The notes below the pieces were generated by a model. That model was not told the DNA's origin, did no database searches, and saw only the letters and a program-made list of their open reading frames with translations. Shown here one piece after another: positions 18,630 through 27,245 of a DNA stretch of 64,000 nucleotides (position 1 is its first letter; each line of letters opens with the position of its first letter). The DNA comes from Yoonia maritima (GTDB taxonomy: Bacteria > Pseudomonadota > Alphaproteobacteria > Rhodobacterales > Rhodobacteraceae): positions 186,001 to 250,000 of the forward strand of contig NZ_PVTP01000001.1 of assembly GCF_003003285.1 (NCBI RefSeq), written 5' to 3'. The position numbers and the translations under genes are program-made.

Positions 18630-18956
18630 ATGAACAAATTAGACGATCAGGGGCAGGTGGCCACTGATGATGCATCGGCCCGCGTGACCGAGATTGCGGA
18701 GCTATATGTGAGTGTTCGGAATACTATCCGTCACATGATTGCAGAAATTGGGCTGCCGACTGATGTGGCCTCTAAACCCCTTTTGACAAAGCTAAGTGAA
18801 TTACAATCCGCGCATCTCAAGGTGCTTGCGGCAGAGGAGGCGTTTCATGCCCAACAGCAAGCCAATCAGTCCGACGCCGATATCGACTATGACGCCCTGC
18901 GCGCTGACATCGGGAGCCAACTTGATCGCCTCCGCGCCGCGACTGACGCAGGTTGA
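18630..18956 (+). CDS. GTA g1, small terminase-like protein
   Basis: 108 residues, largely helical (VRNTIRHMIAEIG, LTKLSELQSAHLKVLAAEEAFHAQQQ), consistent with the GTA gp1 that acts as TerS in R. capsulatus and recruits DNA with low sequence specificity. It lacks a classical helix-turn-helix. Recognition rests on position, size and helical character. Its last 110 bases overlap the start of the large terminase in another frame, with a GAGGAGG ribosome site for g2 inside it. Confidence 0.82.
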   Translation: MNKLDDQGQVATDDASARVTEIAELYVSVRNTIRHMIAEIGLPTDVASKPLLTKLSELQSAHLKVLAAEEAFHAQQQANQSDADIDYDALRADIGSQLDRLRAATDAG

Positions 18957-20247
18957 GTTTCTCAAACAACTGACGCCTGCGCAGGTCGCAGCGCTGCCTT
19001 ATCTGTTCGACTTTTGGGCTTTGCAACATCAACTACCACCTGACGGTGACTGGCGCACTTGGGTCATTTTGGGCGGTCGCGGTGCGGGCAAAACGCGGGC
19101 AGGGGCCGAATGGGTGCGTGCGATGCTGGAAGGGCCACGCCCCACGGTGCCTGGTCGTGCCCGCCGCATGGCGATTGTAGCCGAAACGATGGATCAGGCC
19201 CGCGAGGTAATGGTTTTTGGTGAAAGCGGCATTATGGCCGTCAGCCCGCCGGATCGTCGCCCAGATTGGATTGCCACGCGCCGCTTGCTGGTTTGGCCCA
19301 ATGGAGCGCAGGCGCAGTTGTTTTCTGCACACGAACCAGAAAGCCTGCGTGGTCCGCAATTTGATGCCTTGTGGGCGGATGAACTGGCGAAGTGGCGCAA
19401 AGGTGGTGACACGTGGGATATGTTGCAGTTTGGGTTGCGGTTGGGTGATCACCCTCAGGCGTGCGTTACGACGACACCGCGCCGTGCAGCAGTACTGCGT
19501 GATTTGCTTGAGATGGACACGACCGTGGTCACCCGTGCGCCGACGCAGGCAAACCGGGCAAACCTTGCACCGAGTTTTATCGCTGAGATTGAGGCACGTT
19601 ATGGTGGTACGTCTTTGGGCCGCCAAGAAATCGACGGTACGTTATTGGATGACGTTGATGGTGCTCTTTGGGGGGCTGATCAATTGGCAGGGATGCAGGC
19701 CGATCATTTGCCGCCCTGCACGCGGGTCGTCGTTGCGATTGATCCGCCGGGGACATCGCACAAGGGATCCGATGAATGTGGGATTGTGGTTGCTGGTGTC
19801 GTGATGCATGGCCCCCCACAGGATTGGCGTGCCTACGTGTTGGCTGATGTGTCTATGTCTGCGGCGCGGCCAACGGATTGGGCGCAAGCTGCGATCAATG
19901 CGATGGACCGGTTTGGCGCGGATCGTTTGGTCGCTGAGGTTAATCAGGGGGGGGACATGGTCGAGGCCGTTTTACGGCAGGTTGATCCATTGGTGTCTTA
20001 TCGGTCTGTTCACGCCTCAAAGGGTAAGGTCGCGAGGGCAGAGCCGATTGCCGCGCTTTATGAGCAAGGTCGTGTGTGGCATGCACGTGGGTTAGCCAAG
20101 CTGGAAGACCAGATGTGTCAGTTAACGACGCAAGGTTTCGTCGGCCGTGGATCGCCTGACCGGGTCGATGCGTTGGTTTGGGCGCTTTATGATCTGATGA
20201 TTGAACCGGCCCAAAATTGGCGTAACCCCAGCATTCGCGGGCTTTGA
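18847..20247 (+). CDS. GTA g2, large terminase (TerL)
   Basis: Motor ATPase and nuclease that packages host DNA into GTA heads. Walker A GGRGAGKTRAGAEW (about residues 76-89), Walker B-like FDALWADELAKW, and an RNase H-like nuclease with VVVAIDPPG, VAEVNQGGDM and DALVWALYDLM. Start 18847 (466 residues) is preceded by GAGGAGG at six-base spacing; ATG 18889 is a possible alternative. The 117-base gap downstream has a stem-loop at 20257-20280. Confidence 0.95.
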   Translation: MPNSKPISPTPISTMTPCALTSGANLIASAPRLTQVEFLKQLTPAQVAALPYLFDFWALQHQLPPDGDWRTWVILGGRGAGKTRAGAEWVRAMLEGPRPTVPGRARRMAIVAETMDQAREVMVFGESGIMAVSPPDRRPDWIATRRLLVWPNGAQAQLFSAHEPESLRGPQFDALWADELAKWRKGGDTWDMLQFGLRLGDHPQACVTTTPRRAAVLRDLLEMDTTVVTRAPTQANRANLAPSFIAEIEARYGGTSLGRQEIDGTLLDDVDGALWGADQLAGMQADHLPPCTRVVVAIDPPGTSHKGSDECGIVVAGVVMHGPPQDWRAYVLADVSMSAARPTDWAQAAINAMDRFGADRLVAEVNQGGDMVEAVLRQVDPLVSYRSVHASKGKVARAEPIAALYEQGRVWHARGLAKLEDQMCQLTTQGFVGRGSPDRVDALVWALYDLMIEPAQNWRNPSIRGL

Positions 20248-20256
20248 TCCCGTTGC

Positions 20257-20280
20257 GTAGGGGTGCGTACGCATCCCTAC
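20257..20280 (+). other. intercistronic hairpin between GTA g2 and g3
   Basis: GTAGGGGTGCG pairs with CGCATCCCTAC (one wobble) around two bases, ten bases after the g2 stop, with no T-run. It may slow transcription or protect the 3' end of upstream mRNA. Confidence 0.6.
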
Positions 20281-20364
20281 CATCTTTGTAATCATTTAAA
20301 TGCAAATTGTTTTCATGGATCGCAGACGGTCATCAACGGCCGATTGGCACCAAAGGAGTTTTGA

Positions 20365-21546
20365 ATGTTTGAATTCTTGAACCGCACTGCGTCGGATCAG
20401 CCGGTGGCTGAGGTCAAAGCCTCTGCCACGGGGCGTGTGATGGCGATGTCCGGTGCGGGCCGTGTGGCGTGGAGCCCGCGTGATGTCGTGTCACTGACCC
20501 GGACAGGGTTTGCGAATAACCCGATCGGGTTTCGTGCAGTTAAGATGATTGCTGAGGCGGCCGCTGCCGTACCGGTCGTTCTACAGGATGCAGAGCGCCG
20601 CTATGACACCCATCCGGTGTTGGCACTGCTGAACCGTCCAAATGCCGGGCAGGGCCGCGCAGAGTTGCTTGAGGCGTTGTTTGGTCAACTGCTATTGACC
20701 GGGAACGGTTATCTTGAGGCTGTCGGCGATGACGGTCTGCCGCTTGAGATGCATGTCTTGCGCTCTGACCGGATGTCGGTTGTGCCCGGTGCTGATGGTT
20801 GGCCGATGGCCTATGAATACAGTGTGAACGGTCGCAAGCATCGCTTTGCGGTTTCAGATGGGCAGGGTCCGATTTGCCATATTAAGAGTTTTCACCCGCA
20901 GGATGATCATTATGGACTGTCTGCTTTGCAGGCTGCTGCGAATGCGGTGGATGTTCACAACGCTGCTTCGCGTTGGTCAAAGGCGTTGCTGGATAATGCA
21001 GCCCGGCCATCTGGTGCGATTGTGTATCGCGGTGCGGATGGGCAGGCATCACTGTCGGCGGATCAGTATGATCGCCTGCTGAGCGAGATGGAAACCCAGC
21101 ATCAGGGTGCCCGCAATGCTGGTCGTCCGATGTTGTTAGAAGGTGGATTAGACTGGAAGCCGATGGGGTTTTCGCCATCAGATATGGAGTTCCAGAAAAC
21201 CAAAGAGGCCGCCGCGCGTGAAATCGCGATTGCCTTTGGTGTGCCGCCGATGCTGTTGGGGATTCCGGGCGATGCGACCTATGCCAATTACCAAGAGGCA
21301 AACCGCGCGTTTTACCGTTTGACTGTGTTGCCGCTGGTCACGCGCGTCACAAGTACGATTGCGGATTGGTTGTCCGATTTCACCGGCGAGCGGATCGAGC
21401 TGCGCCCGGATCTAGATCAAATCCCAGCGCTTTCAGCTGAACGAGATGCCCAATGGCGTCGCGTGGGCGAGGCTGCGTTTTTGACCGATCCCGAAAAGCG
21501 TGCGTTGCTTGGTCTTCCTGCGGTCGAGGTTGGCGATGCCCGGTAA
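20365..21546 (+). CDS. GTA g3, portal protein (HK97 family)
   Basis: Dodecameric portal through which DNA enters and leaves the head. 393 residues; recognisable segments are GFANNPIGFRAVKMIAEAA, LLLTGNGYLEAV, ICHIKSFHPQDDHYGLSAL and FGVPPMLLGIPGDATYANYQ, all typical of HK97 portal proteins. AAGGAG lies seven bases before ATG 20365. The last 11 bases overlap g3.5. Confidence 0.95.
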   Translation: MFEFLNRTASDQPVAEVKASATGRVMAMSGAGRVAWSPRDVVSLTRTGFANNPIGFRAVKMIAEAAAAVPVVLQDAERRYDTHPVLALLNRPNAGQGRAELLEALFGQLLLTGNGYLEAVGDDGLPLEMHVLRSDRMSVVPGADGWPMAYEYSVNGRKHRFAVSDGQGPICHIKSFHPQDDHYGLSALQAAANAVDVHNAASRWSKALLDNAARPSGAIVYRGADGQASLSADQYDRLLSEMETQHQGARNAGRPMLLEGGLDWKPMGFSPSDMEFQKTKEAAAREIAIAFGVPPMLLGIPGDATYANYQEANRAFYRLTVLPLVTRVTSTIADWLSDFTGERIELRPDLDQIPALSAERDAQWRRVGEAAFLTDPEKRALLGLPAVEVGDAR

Positions 21547-21748
21547 GGTCGTTGATCTGAAAGGCAAGCCACACAGTGAAGTGAAACCTCCGGTTTCGGA
21601 TTTCTGGTTTGCCCAAGTTGATGTGCGCCTTGGTCGGATCGAATTCATGGTCACGCGGTTAGAACGTCAAATATGGGCCGTGGTCTGCGGCTGTTTTGGC
21701 CTGTTGGTTTTCGAAATTGTGAAAGCACTGAGCGGGAGAGCGCTATGA
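21536..21748 (+). CDS. GTA g3.5, small membrane-associated head formation protein
   Basis: 70-residue protein beginning inside the portal stop region (ATG 21536, 11-base overlap). It has a polar N-terminus (PGKVVDLKGKP), a short helix, and one hydrophobic segment (IWAVVCGCFGLLVFEIV). Equivalent to the small gene between portal and protease in RcGTA. Its ATGA stop overlaps the g4 start. Exact role not established from sequence. Confidence 0.75.
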   Translation: MPGKVVDLKGKPHSEVKPPVSDFWFAQVDVRLGRIEFMVTRLERQIWAVVCGCFGLLVFEIVKALSGRAL

Positions 21749-22275
21749 GTTTGGAACATAAATTTTGCCAGTTGGGTGCTGATGTCACAGTCACAGATGG
21801 ATCGGTGATTAGTGGCTATGCATCCTTGTTTGGAAAGGCTGATCAGGGCGGTGATACTGTGGTGCCGGGAGCATATGCCGTGTCACTGGCACAGGGTCGC
21901 CAGATCAAGATGCTATGGCAGCACGACCCCGCCCAGCCGATTGGCGTTTGGGACGAGGTTCGTGAAGACGCCAATGGCCTATGGGTTAAGGGCCGATTGC
22001 TGACTGATGTTGCTAAGGGGCGCGAGGCCGCCTCATTAGTCAGCGCCGGCGCGATTGATGGGCTGTCTATCGGATATCGCACCGTGAAGGCCCAAAAGAA
22101 CGACAAGGGCGGACGCCTTTTGTCTCAGTTGGAGCTGTGGGAGGTGTCTTTGGTCACATTCCCCATGCTTCCCGATGCGCGTGTAGCGGCCAAGGGGGAT
22201 GATCCTGCCGCCGGTGCGATGCGTGAATTGGCAGCGGTGTTTGAAGATGCCCGCCGTTTGATGGCGCGGGACTAA
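21745..22275 (+). CDS. GTA g4, prohead protease (HK97 family)
   Basis: Serine protease that trims the capsid delta domain during maturation. 176 residues; catalytic His in MLWQHDPAQPIG and Ser in IDGLSIGYR are the family signature, with LWEVSLVTFPM near the end. Start 21745 overlaps g3.5 by four bases; the longer frame from 21673 is inside g3.5. It is immediately followed by the capsid gene. Confidence 0.93.
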   Translation: MSLEHKFCQLGADVTVTDGSVISGYASLFGKADQGGDTVVPGAYAVSLAQGRQIKMLWQHDPAQPIGVWDEVREDANGLWVKGRLLTDVAKGREAASLVSAGAIDGLSIGYRTVKAQKNDKGGRLLSQLELWEVSLVTFPMLPDARVAAKGDDPAAGAMRELAAVFEDARRLMARD

Positions 22276-22306
22276 CCCCCGCCGCACCACAATCAAAGGA
22301 AGATTG

Positions 22307-23488
22307 ATGAGCAAGACTGAGAGCGATTCTCGGGTCGGGGAAGATGTGTCTCCTGCCCGCGAGCTGAATGTGGCCGTTGCCGGTTTCATGAGCGAATTCA
22401 AAGACTTTTCTAACGGCATTAATGCCAAACTTCAAAAACAGGATGACCGGATGAACAAGCTGGACCGTAAGACAATGATGAATGCCCGCACAGCGTTGGC
22501 GACAAATGCTGCTGAGGATGCGCCGCACCAAAAGGCGTTTGCAGCTTATCTGCGTTCAGGGGATGATGACGCGCTGCGCGGTCTGGAACTTGACGGCAAG
22601 TCGCTGAATACGTCAATTGCGGCTGATGGTGGCTACTTGGTTGATCCACAGACGTCGGACACCGTGAAGGGTACCCTTTCTTCGACGGCGTCGATCCGTG
22701 CGATTGCGAATGTCGTGAACGTCGATGCGACGTCGTATGATGTGCTGGTTGATCATACCGAAATGGGTGCGGGCTGGGCGACCGAAGCGGGTTCCGTGGC
22801 TGAGACTGACACACCGCAGATCGATCGTATTACGATCCCACTGCACGAATTGTCTGCGCTTCCAAAAGCGTCGCAGCGTTTGTTGGATGACAGCGCGTTC
22901 GACATCGAAGGTTGGCTGGCCGGTCGTATCGCTGATAAATTCGCTCGTTCTGAAGCGGGCGCGTTTATCAATGGTGATGGCATCGACAAACCTACGGGTC
23001 TGATGACATATCCAACTGTCGACAACGACATTTGGGCTTGGGGTAACATTGGCTATGTGCCGACAGGTACAGCCGGTGGGATTGATGGCGGCGACGCTAT
23101 CGTGGACCTTGTTTATTCGCTGGGTGCTGAATATCGCGCGAACGGCACATTCGTGATGAATTCCAAGACGGCTGGCACAATTCGCAAGCTGAAAGACAAT
23201 GATGGCCGTTTCCTCTGGTCTGATGGTCTGGCTGCGGGCGAGCCTGCGCGTCTGATGGGTTACCCAGTGCTGATTGCCGAAGACATGCCTGATATTGCGG
23301 CGGACGCGATGGCGATTGCCTTTGGTGATTTTGGTGCGGGTTACACCGTTGCTGAACGTCCTGATCTACGCGTCCTGCGCGATCCGTTCTCGGCCAAGCC
23401 ACATGTGCTGTTTTATGCCACGAAACGTGTTGGCGGTGCCGTCAGCGATTTTGGCGCAATCAAGCTTTTGAAGTTCGCGACCAGCTAA
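22307..23488 (+). CDS. GTA g5, major capsid protein (HK97 fold)
   Basis: Shell protein of the GTA particle. 393 residues: about 100 residues of helical, charged N-terminal delta/scaffold region (FMSEFKDFSNGINAKLQKQ) removed by g4, then the HK97 core with GGYLVDPQTSD, a long spine segment, FINGDGIDKPTGLM, FVMNSKTAGTIRKLKD and the C-terminal VRVLRDPFSAKPHVLFYATKR-type segment. AAAGGA precedes ATG 22307; a TTG three bases earlier is less likely. The downstream gap holds two stem structures. Confidence 0.95.
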   Translation: MSKTESDSRVGEDVSPARELNVAVAGFMSEFKDFSNGINAKLQKQDDRMNKLDRKTMMNARTALATNAAEDAPHQKAFAAYLRSGDDDALRGLELDGKSLNTSIAADGGYLVDPQTSDTVKGTLSSTASIRAIANVVNVDATSYDVLVDHTEMGAGWATEAGSVAETDTPQIDRITIPLHELSALPKASQRLLDDSAFDIEGWLAGRIADKFARSEAGAFINGDGIDKPTGLMTYPTVDNDIWAWGNIGYVPTGTAGGIDGGDAIVDLVYSLGAEYRANGTFVMNSKTAGTIRKLKDNDGRFLWSDGLAAGEPARLMGYPVLIAEDMPDIAADAMAIAFGDFGAGYTVAERPDLRVLRDPFSAKPHVLFYATKRVGGAVSDFGAIKLLKFATS

Positions 23489-23502
23489 GGCTGGCGTGAA
23501 AG

Positions 23503-23605
23503 CGGGGGCGTGATCGCCCCCGGTCCCCGGACGCATTCAAGGCGATCCTGTGTCGTCTAGCAGCTTCCTTCCGTCCGAGTGATGCAGGGTGGCCTGCGTC
23601 CGGGG
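23503..23605 (+). other. structured g5-g6 intergenic region
   Basis: Two inverted repeats in the 164-base gap after the capsid gene: CGGGGGCG-TGAT-CGCCCCCG (23503-23522, exact 8-bp stem) and CCCCGGACGCA (23525-23535) matched by TGCGTCCGGGG (23595-23605), an exact 11-bp stem closing a 59-base loop. No T-run follows. Likely a partial terminator or mRNA stabiliser that raises capsid over downstream neck genes. Confidence 0.6.
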
Positions 23606-23652
23606 TTCTTGACCTTAACGGTCCCAAGATCAGAAGATTTCGGAGATAATCC

Positions 23653-24252
23653 ATGATGTTAGTCGAAGAGACCACCGTGCCGCAATCGGCGCTACCGGTC
23701 GCACAATTCAAAGACCATATGCGCCTTGGTTCGGGTTTCTCGGATGATGGGTTACAAGACGGCGTGCTAGAAAGCTATCTACGCGCTGCCATGGCCGCAA
23801 TCGAAGCGCGCACTGGTAAGGTACTTATTGAGCGCGAGTTTAGCTGGACGCTGACCGCGTGGCGCGATGCCCGCCGTCAGCCGCTGCCTGTTGCCCCTGT
23901 GAGCGCGATTTCGTCCATGACCCTGATCGCGATGAGTGGTGATGAGGTTATTCCTGATGTGGGCGCTTGGTATCTGGAACCAGATATGCAGCGCCCCAGC
24001 ATAAAGGCGAGCGCCGCTGCGCTACCGTCTATCCCGACAAATGGTACCGTGCGCGTTGGGTTGATGGCTGGCTTCGGTCCCGAATGGTCAGATTTGCCTG
24101 CTGATTTGGCGCACGCCGTATTGATGTTGGCTGCGCATTATTACGAGTTCCGTCATGAGGTTTCGCACGGCACTGCGTCGATGCCGTTTGGCGTGTCTGC
24201 CTTGATCGAACAGTACCGCACCGTGCGTCTGTTTATGGGGAACCCGGTATGA
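23653..24252 (+). CDS. GTA g6, head-tail connector (adaptor)
   Basis: 199-residue neck protein expected to sit below the portal. PVAQFKDHMRLGSGFSDDG and AAMAAIEARTGKVLI are typical of phage head-tail adaptor (gp6-like) helical domains. Start 23653 (or the adjacent ATG at 23656). ATGA overlap with g7. Assignment follows gene order in RcGTA plus these segments. Confidence 0.88.
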   Translation: MMLVEETTVPQSALPVAQFKDHMRLGSGFSDDGLQDGVLESYLRAAMAAIEARTGKVLIEREFSWTLTAWRDARRQPLPVAPVSAISSMTLIAMSGDEVIPDVGAWYLEPDMQRPSIKASAAALPSIPTNGTVRVGLMAGFGPEWSDLPADLAHAVLMLAAHYYEFRHEVSHGTASMPFGVSALIEQYRTVRLFMGNPV

Positions 24253-24587
24253 AAGCCCCGCGTTTGAACCGCGCGTTTGTGTTAGAGGCCCCTTTGCAGG
24301 TGAGCGATGGCGCTGGTGGCTATGTTCGTGAATGGCAGCCGCTGGGTATTCATTGGGCAGCGGTCAAGGCTGGCTCTGGTCGTGAGGCGGCCGCGTTTGC
24401 TGCGACTGTTTCACGTGTTCCTTACCGGATCACGGTGCGCGCTGCGCCCCAAGGTGCACAGTCGCGTCCCGTTGCAGGTCAGCGTTTTCGCGAAGGTAAC
24501 CGCATTTTCAACATTACGGCAGTAGCTGAGCAGGGCAGTGATGGCCGGTTTCTGACCTGTCACGCGCTTGAGGAGACAGCATCATGA
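24249..24587 (+). CDS. GTA g7, head-closure (stopper) protein
   Basis: 112 residues, SPP1 gp16-like small beta-barrel: LQVSDGAGGYVREWQPLG, RVPYRITVRAAP and GQRFREGNRIFNITAVAEQ are characteristic of phage head-tail joining proteins. It retains DNA in the filled head before tail attachment. Overlaps g6 and g8 by four bases each. Confidence 0.9.
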   Translation: MKAPRLNRAFVLEAPLQVSDGAGGYVREWQPLGIHWAAVKAGSGREAAAFAATVSRVPYRITVRAAPQGAQSRPVAGQRFREGNRIFNITAVAEQGSDGRFLTCHALEETAS

Positions 24588-24997
24588 GCTACGGAGTTGC
24601 TTCAGCGCTGCAAGCCGCCGTCTATGGCCAATTGTCGAATGATCCCGATCTTATCGGTCTTGTTGGTACAGCAATCTATGACGCGTTGCCTAGTGGCGCA
24701 CTACCACCGTTGTATGTGGTGTTGGGTGCCGAAGATGTACGTGATGCGTCGGACAAAACTGGCGGCGGTGCGCTGCATGAATTTACGGTGACTGTTGTGA
24801 CCGAGCGCGCGGGGTTTTCGACTGCAAAAACCGCCGCCGCCGCCGTGTCTGACGCTTTGGTTGATGCTGATCTCACGCTGACCCGCGGCGCACTGGTGTC
24901 CCTGAGTTTTTACAAGGCGAAGGCCGCCCGTGTTGGCACGGGTGACGTCCGCCAGATCAACCTGATTTTCCGCGCGCGTGTCGCGGATGACGCTTAA
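24584..24997 (+). CDS. GTA g8, tail terminator (DUF3168)
   Basis: 137-residue protein of the DUF3168 family, ring-forming proteins that cap the tail tube and join it to the head. Segments: ALQAAVYGQLSNDPDLIGLV at the start, PPLYVVLGAEDVRDAS, and the C-terminal RQINLIFRARV. ATGA overlap with g7; 21 bases to g9. Confidence 0.9.
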   Translation: MSYGVASALQAAVYGQLSNDPDLIGLVGTAIYDALPSGALPPLYVVLGAEDVRDASDKTGGGALHEFTVTVVTERAGFSTAKTAAAAVSDALVDADLTLTRGALVSLSFYKAKAARVGTGDVRQINLIFRARVADDA

Positions 24998-25018
24998 TCC
25001 CTAAAAGGAGTACTGGCT

Positions 25019-25435
25019 ATGGTAGCCCAGAACGGTAAAGACCTGCTGGTCAAAATTGATATGACAGGCGGCGGTTTGTTTGAGACGGCCGCGGGCCTGC
25101 GTGCGACCCGGATCAGTTTTAACGCTGAGAGCGTCGATGTTACGAGCCTTGAAAGCACTGGCGGATGGCGTGAATTGCTGGGAGGTGCAGGTGTTAAGAC
25201 TGCATCGATTTCGGGGTCAGGTGTGTTTAAAGATGACGCGACTGATGAACGCGCGCGTCAGATTTTCTTTGATGGTGAGACCCCAAATTTTCAGGTGATC
25301 ATTCCTGACTTTGGGACTGTCGAGGGCCCATTCCAGATCACGTCGATTGAATACGCTGGGTCGCATAACGGCGAGGCAACCTATGAGCTGTCGCTTGCAT
25401 CGGCGGGCGCGCTGACCTTTACGGCGTTGATCTGA
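25019..25435 (+). CDS. GTA g9, major tail tube protein
   Basis: 138 residues forming the hexameric tail tube. Diagnostic segments: NGKDLLVKIDM, ISFNAESVDVTSLESTGGWR and ATYELSLASAGALTF, typical of TP901-1-like tube proteins. AAGGAG lies nine bases before ATG 25019. Shares one base with the g10 start. Confidence 0.92.
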   Translation: MVAQNGKDLLVKIDMTGGGLFETAAGLRATRISFNAESVDVTSLESTGGWRELLGGAGVKTASISGSGVFKDDATDERARQIFFDGETPNFQVIIPDFGTVEGPFQITSIEYAGSHNGEATYELSLASAGALTFTALI

Positions 25436-25749
25436 TGGCGAACCCTTGGACCGGCGAAGCCGAGGTGCGCATTGATGGCGTGTCACACATTTGCAAACTG
25501 ACTTTGGGCGCATTGGCCGAGCTTGAGGCGCGTTTGGGTGAAGGGTCATTGATTGACCTGATCCGCCGGTTCGAGGGTGGCGCGTTTTCAAGCCGCGATG
25601 TGATGGCGGTCGTTGTCGCGGGGCTACGCGGCGGCGGATGGCGTGGGACTTCTGATGATTTGATGACCGCCGAAATTGAGGGTGGCCCCATCGGGGCGGC
25701 ACAGGTGGCGGCGACTTTGCTCGCGCGTGCCTTTGCCACGCCCACATGA
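25435..25749 (+). CDS. GTA g10, tail assembly chaperone-like protein
   Basis: 104-residue GTA-specific family: WTGEAEVRIDGVSHICKLTL then ALAELEARLGEGSLIDLI. Position between tail tube and tape measure is that of phage tail assembly chaperones. Overlaps g9 by one base and g10.1 by four. Confidence 0.88.
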   Translation: MANPWTGEAEVRIDGVSHICKLTLGALAELEARLGEGSLIDLIRRFEGGAFSSRDVMAVVVAGLRGGGWRGTSDDLMTAEIEGGPIGAAQVAATLLARAFATPT

Positions 25750-25949
25750 TCGGGCTGGATTGGCGCGGTTTGATGCAGGCTGGGCTGCATGGATTGCGCC
25801 TGACGCCGGATCAGTTTTGGGCGCTTACCCCGGCTGAACTGCAAATCATGCTGGGCCTTACCCAAACGTCGCCCCCAATGGGCCGGGACCGATTGGCCGA
25901 ATTGCAGACCGCATTTCCTGATGTGGATAAGGAGAATTTGGATGGATGA
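25746..25949 (+). CDS. GTA g10.1, small tail assembly chaperone
   Basis: 67 residues; MIGLDWRGLMQAGLHGLRLT and FWALTPAELQIMLGL match the small phage_TAC-type proteins found before the tape measure gene in GTAs. ATGA overlap with g10 and an eight-base overlap with g11. In phages the equivalent pair can be joined by a programmed frameshift; here each has its own start. Confidence 0.85.
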   Translation: MIGLDWRGLMQAGLHGLRLTPDQFWALTPAELQIMLGLTQTSPPMGRDRLAELQTAFPDVDKENLDG

Positions 25950-26601
25950 TTTGGATAAGATTGATCAGTTAGAGAGTGATGTCAGTGCGCTAGAGCAGAC
26001 AATTGGTGATGCGTCGCAAGTCACCGCAGCCTTTGATAGCCAGTTGCGCGGCGTCCAAGGCGCGCTGGCGGATACGACACGCGATTTAGGTAATCTTGAA
26101 CGCGGGTTTTCTGGTGGGCTTCGCCGTGCGTTTGATGGCCTGGTTCTGGATGGCATGAAGTTGTCCGACGCGCTGAGCGGTCTCGCGCAATCCATGATCA
26201 ATACTGCCTATTCGGCTGCTGTTAATCCGGTGATGAACCACATGGGTGGTGTTTTAGCTGATGGTTTGAACTCGGCCGTGTCGAGCTTGATGCCTTTTGC
26301 CGATGGTGGTGCGTTTACCCAAGGACGCGTGATGCCATTTGCCAAAGGTGGTGTTGTGAGCAGCCCAGTGACCTTTCCGATGCGCGGTGGCACCGGGTTG
26401 ATGGGGGAGGCCGGGCCAGAGGCGATCATGCCGCTGTCGCGTGGCGCTGATGGTCGTTTGGGCGTGCGTACCCAAGGGGGCGGTTCTGTGACTGTGAATA
26501 TGAATATTACAACGCCAGACGCCCAGAGCTTTCAACGGTCCCAAGGGCAGGTTGCGTCACAGATGGCGCGCGCCTTGGGCCGTGGCCAACGTAACCGATA
26601 G
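25942..26601 (+). CDS. GTA g11, tail tape measure protein
   Basis: 219 residues, short for a tape measure but normal for GTAs. N-terminal coiled coil (IDQLESDVSALEQTIGDAS), then a central hydrophobic segment and the typical C-terminal ending (GGAFTQGRVMPFAKGG, GEAGPEAIMPLSRGADGRLG). It fixes tail length and is probably ejected with DNA. Start 25942 (MDDLDKID); a GTG/ATG seven codons earlier lies in the g10.1 frame region. Confidence 0.92.
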   Translation: MDDLDKIDQLESDVSALEQTIGDASQVTAAFDSQLRGVQGALADTTRDLGNLERGFSGGLRRAFDGLVLDGMKLSDALSGLAQSMINTAYSAAVNPVMNHMGGVLADGLNSAVSSLMPFADGGAFTQGRVMPFAKGGVVSSPVTFPMRGGTGLMGEAGPEAIMPLSRGADGRLGVRTQGGGSVTVNMNITTPDAQSFQRSQGQVASQMARALGRGQRNR

Positions 26602-26612
26602 GAGAAGAGCTG

Positions 26613-27245
26613 ATGGCATTTCACGACATAAGATTTCCCGCCTCGCTGAGTTTCGGTTCGGTGGGCGGCCCGGAACGCCGTACCGATATTGTGACGCTTG
26701 CGAATGGGTTTGAAGAACGCAACACGCCTTGGGCGCACGCCCGTCGTCGTTATGACGCGGGTATGGGGTTACGGTCACTTGATGACGTCGAAACCTTGAT
26801 CGCGTTTTTTGAGGCCCGCCAAGGCCAGCTTATTGGGTTCCGTTGGAAAGATTGGAGCGATTTCAAATCTTGCTCTCCATCAAAAGGGATTGATGCAGAG
26901 GACCAGTTGATCGCGATTGGGGATGAAGTCACCGCCCAGTTCCAACTAACCAAGACTTATCGGTCTGGTGACACAACATACGCGCGTCCGATTTCTAAGC
27001 CTGTTCCAGGTTCAGTGCGTGTGTCGATTGGCGGCGTGCTGCAGCAAGAAGACGTTGATTTTAGCATCGACAGCAACACGGGTGTGCTGACTTTTGGTCA
27101 TCCGCCAGATGTTGGTTCAGATATTCGTGCGGGCTTTGAATTTGATGTGCCAGTTAGGTTCGACACTGATGCGATCATGACGTCGGTTTCGAATTTTCAG
27201 GCTGGCGAAGTTCCCAATGTTCCAATTGTGGAGGTCCGCGTATGA
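26613..27245 (+). CDS. GTA g12, distal tail protein (DUF2460)
   Basis: 210 residues; FHDIRFPASLSFGSVGGPER, RRRYDAGMGLRSLDDVETLI and FRWKDWSDFKS are the DUF2460 signature. It forms the ring linking tail tube to baseplate hub. GGAGAAGAGCTG precedes ATG 26613. ATGA overlap with g13. Confidence 0.92.
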   Translation: MAFHDIRFPASLSFGSVGGPERRTDIVTLANGFEERNTPWAHARRRYDAGMGLRSLDDVETLIAFFEARQGQLIGFRWKDWSDFKSCSPSKGIDAEDQLIAIGDEVTAQFQLTKTYRSGDTTYARPISKPVPGSVRVSIGGVLQQEDVDFSIDSNTGVLTFGHPPDVGSDIRAGFEFDVPVRFDTDAIMTSVSNFQAGEVPNVPIVEVRV

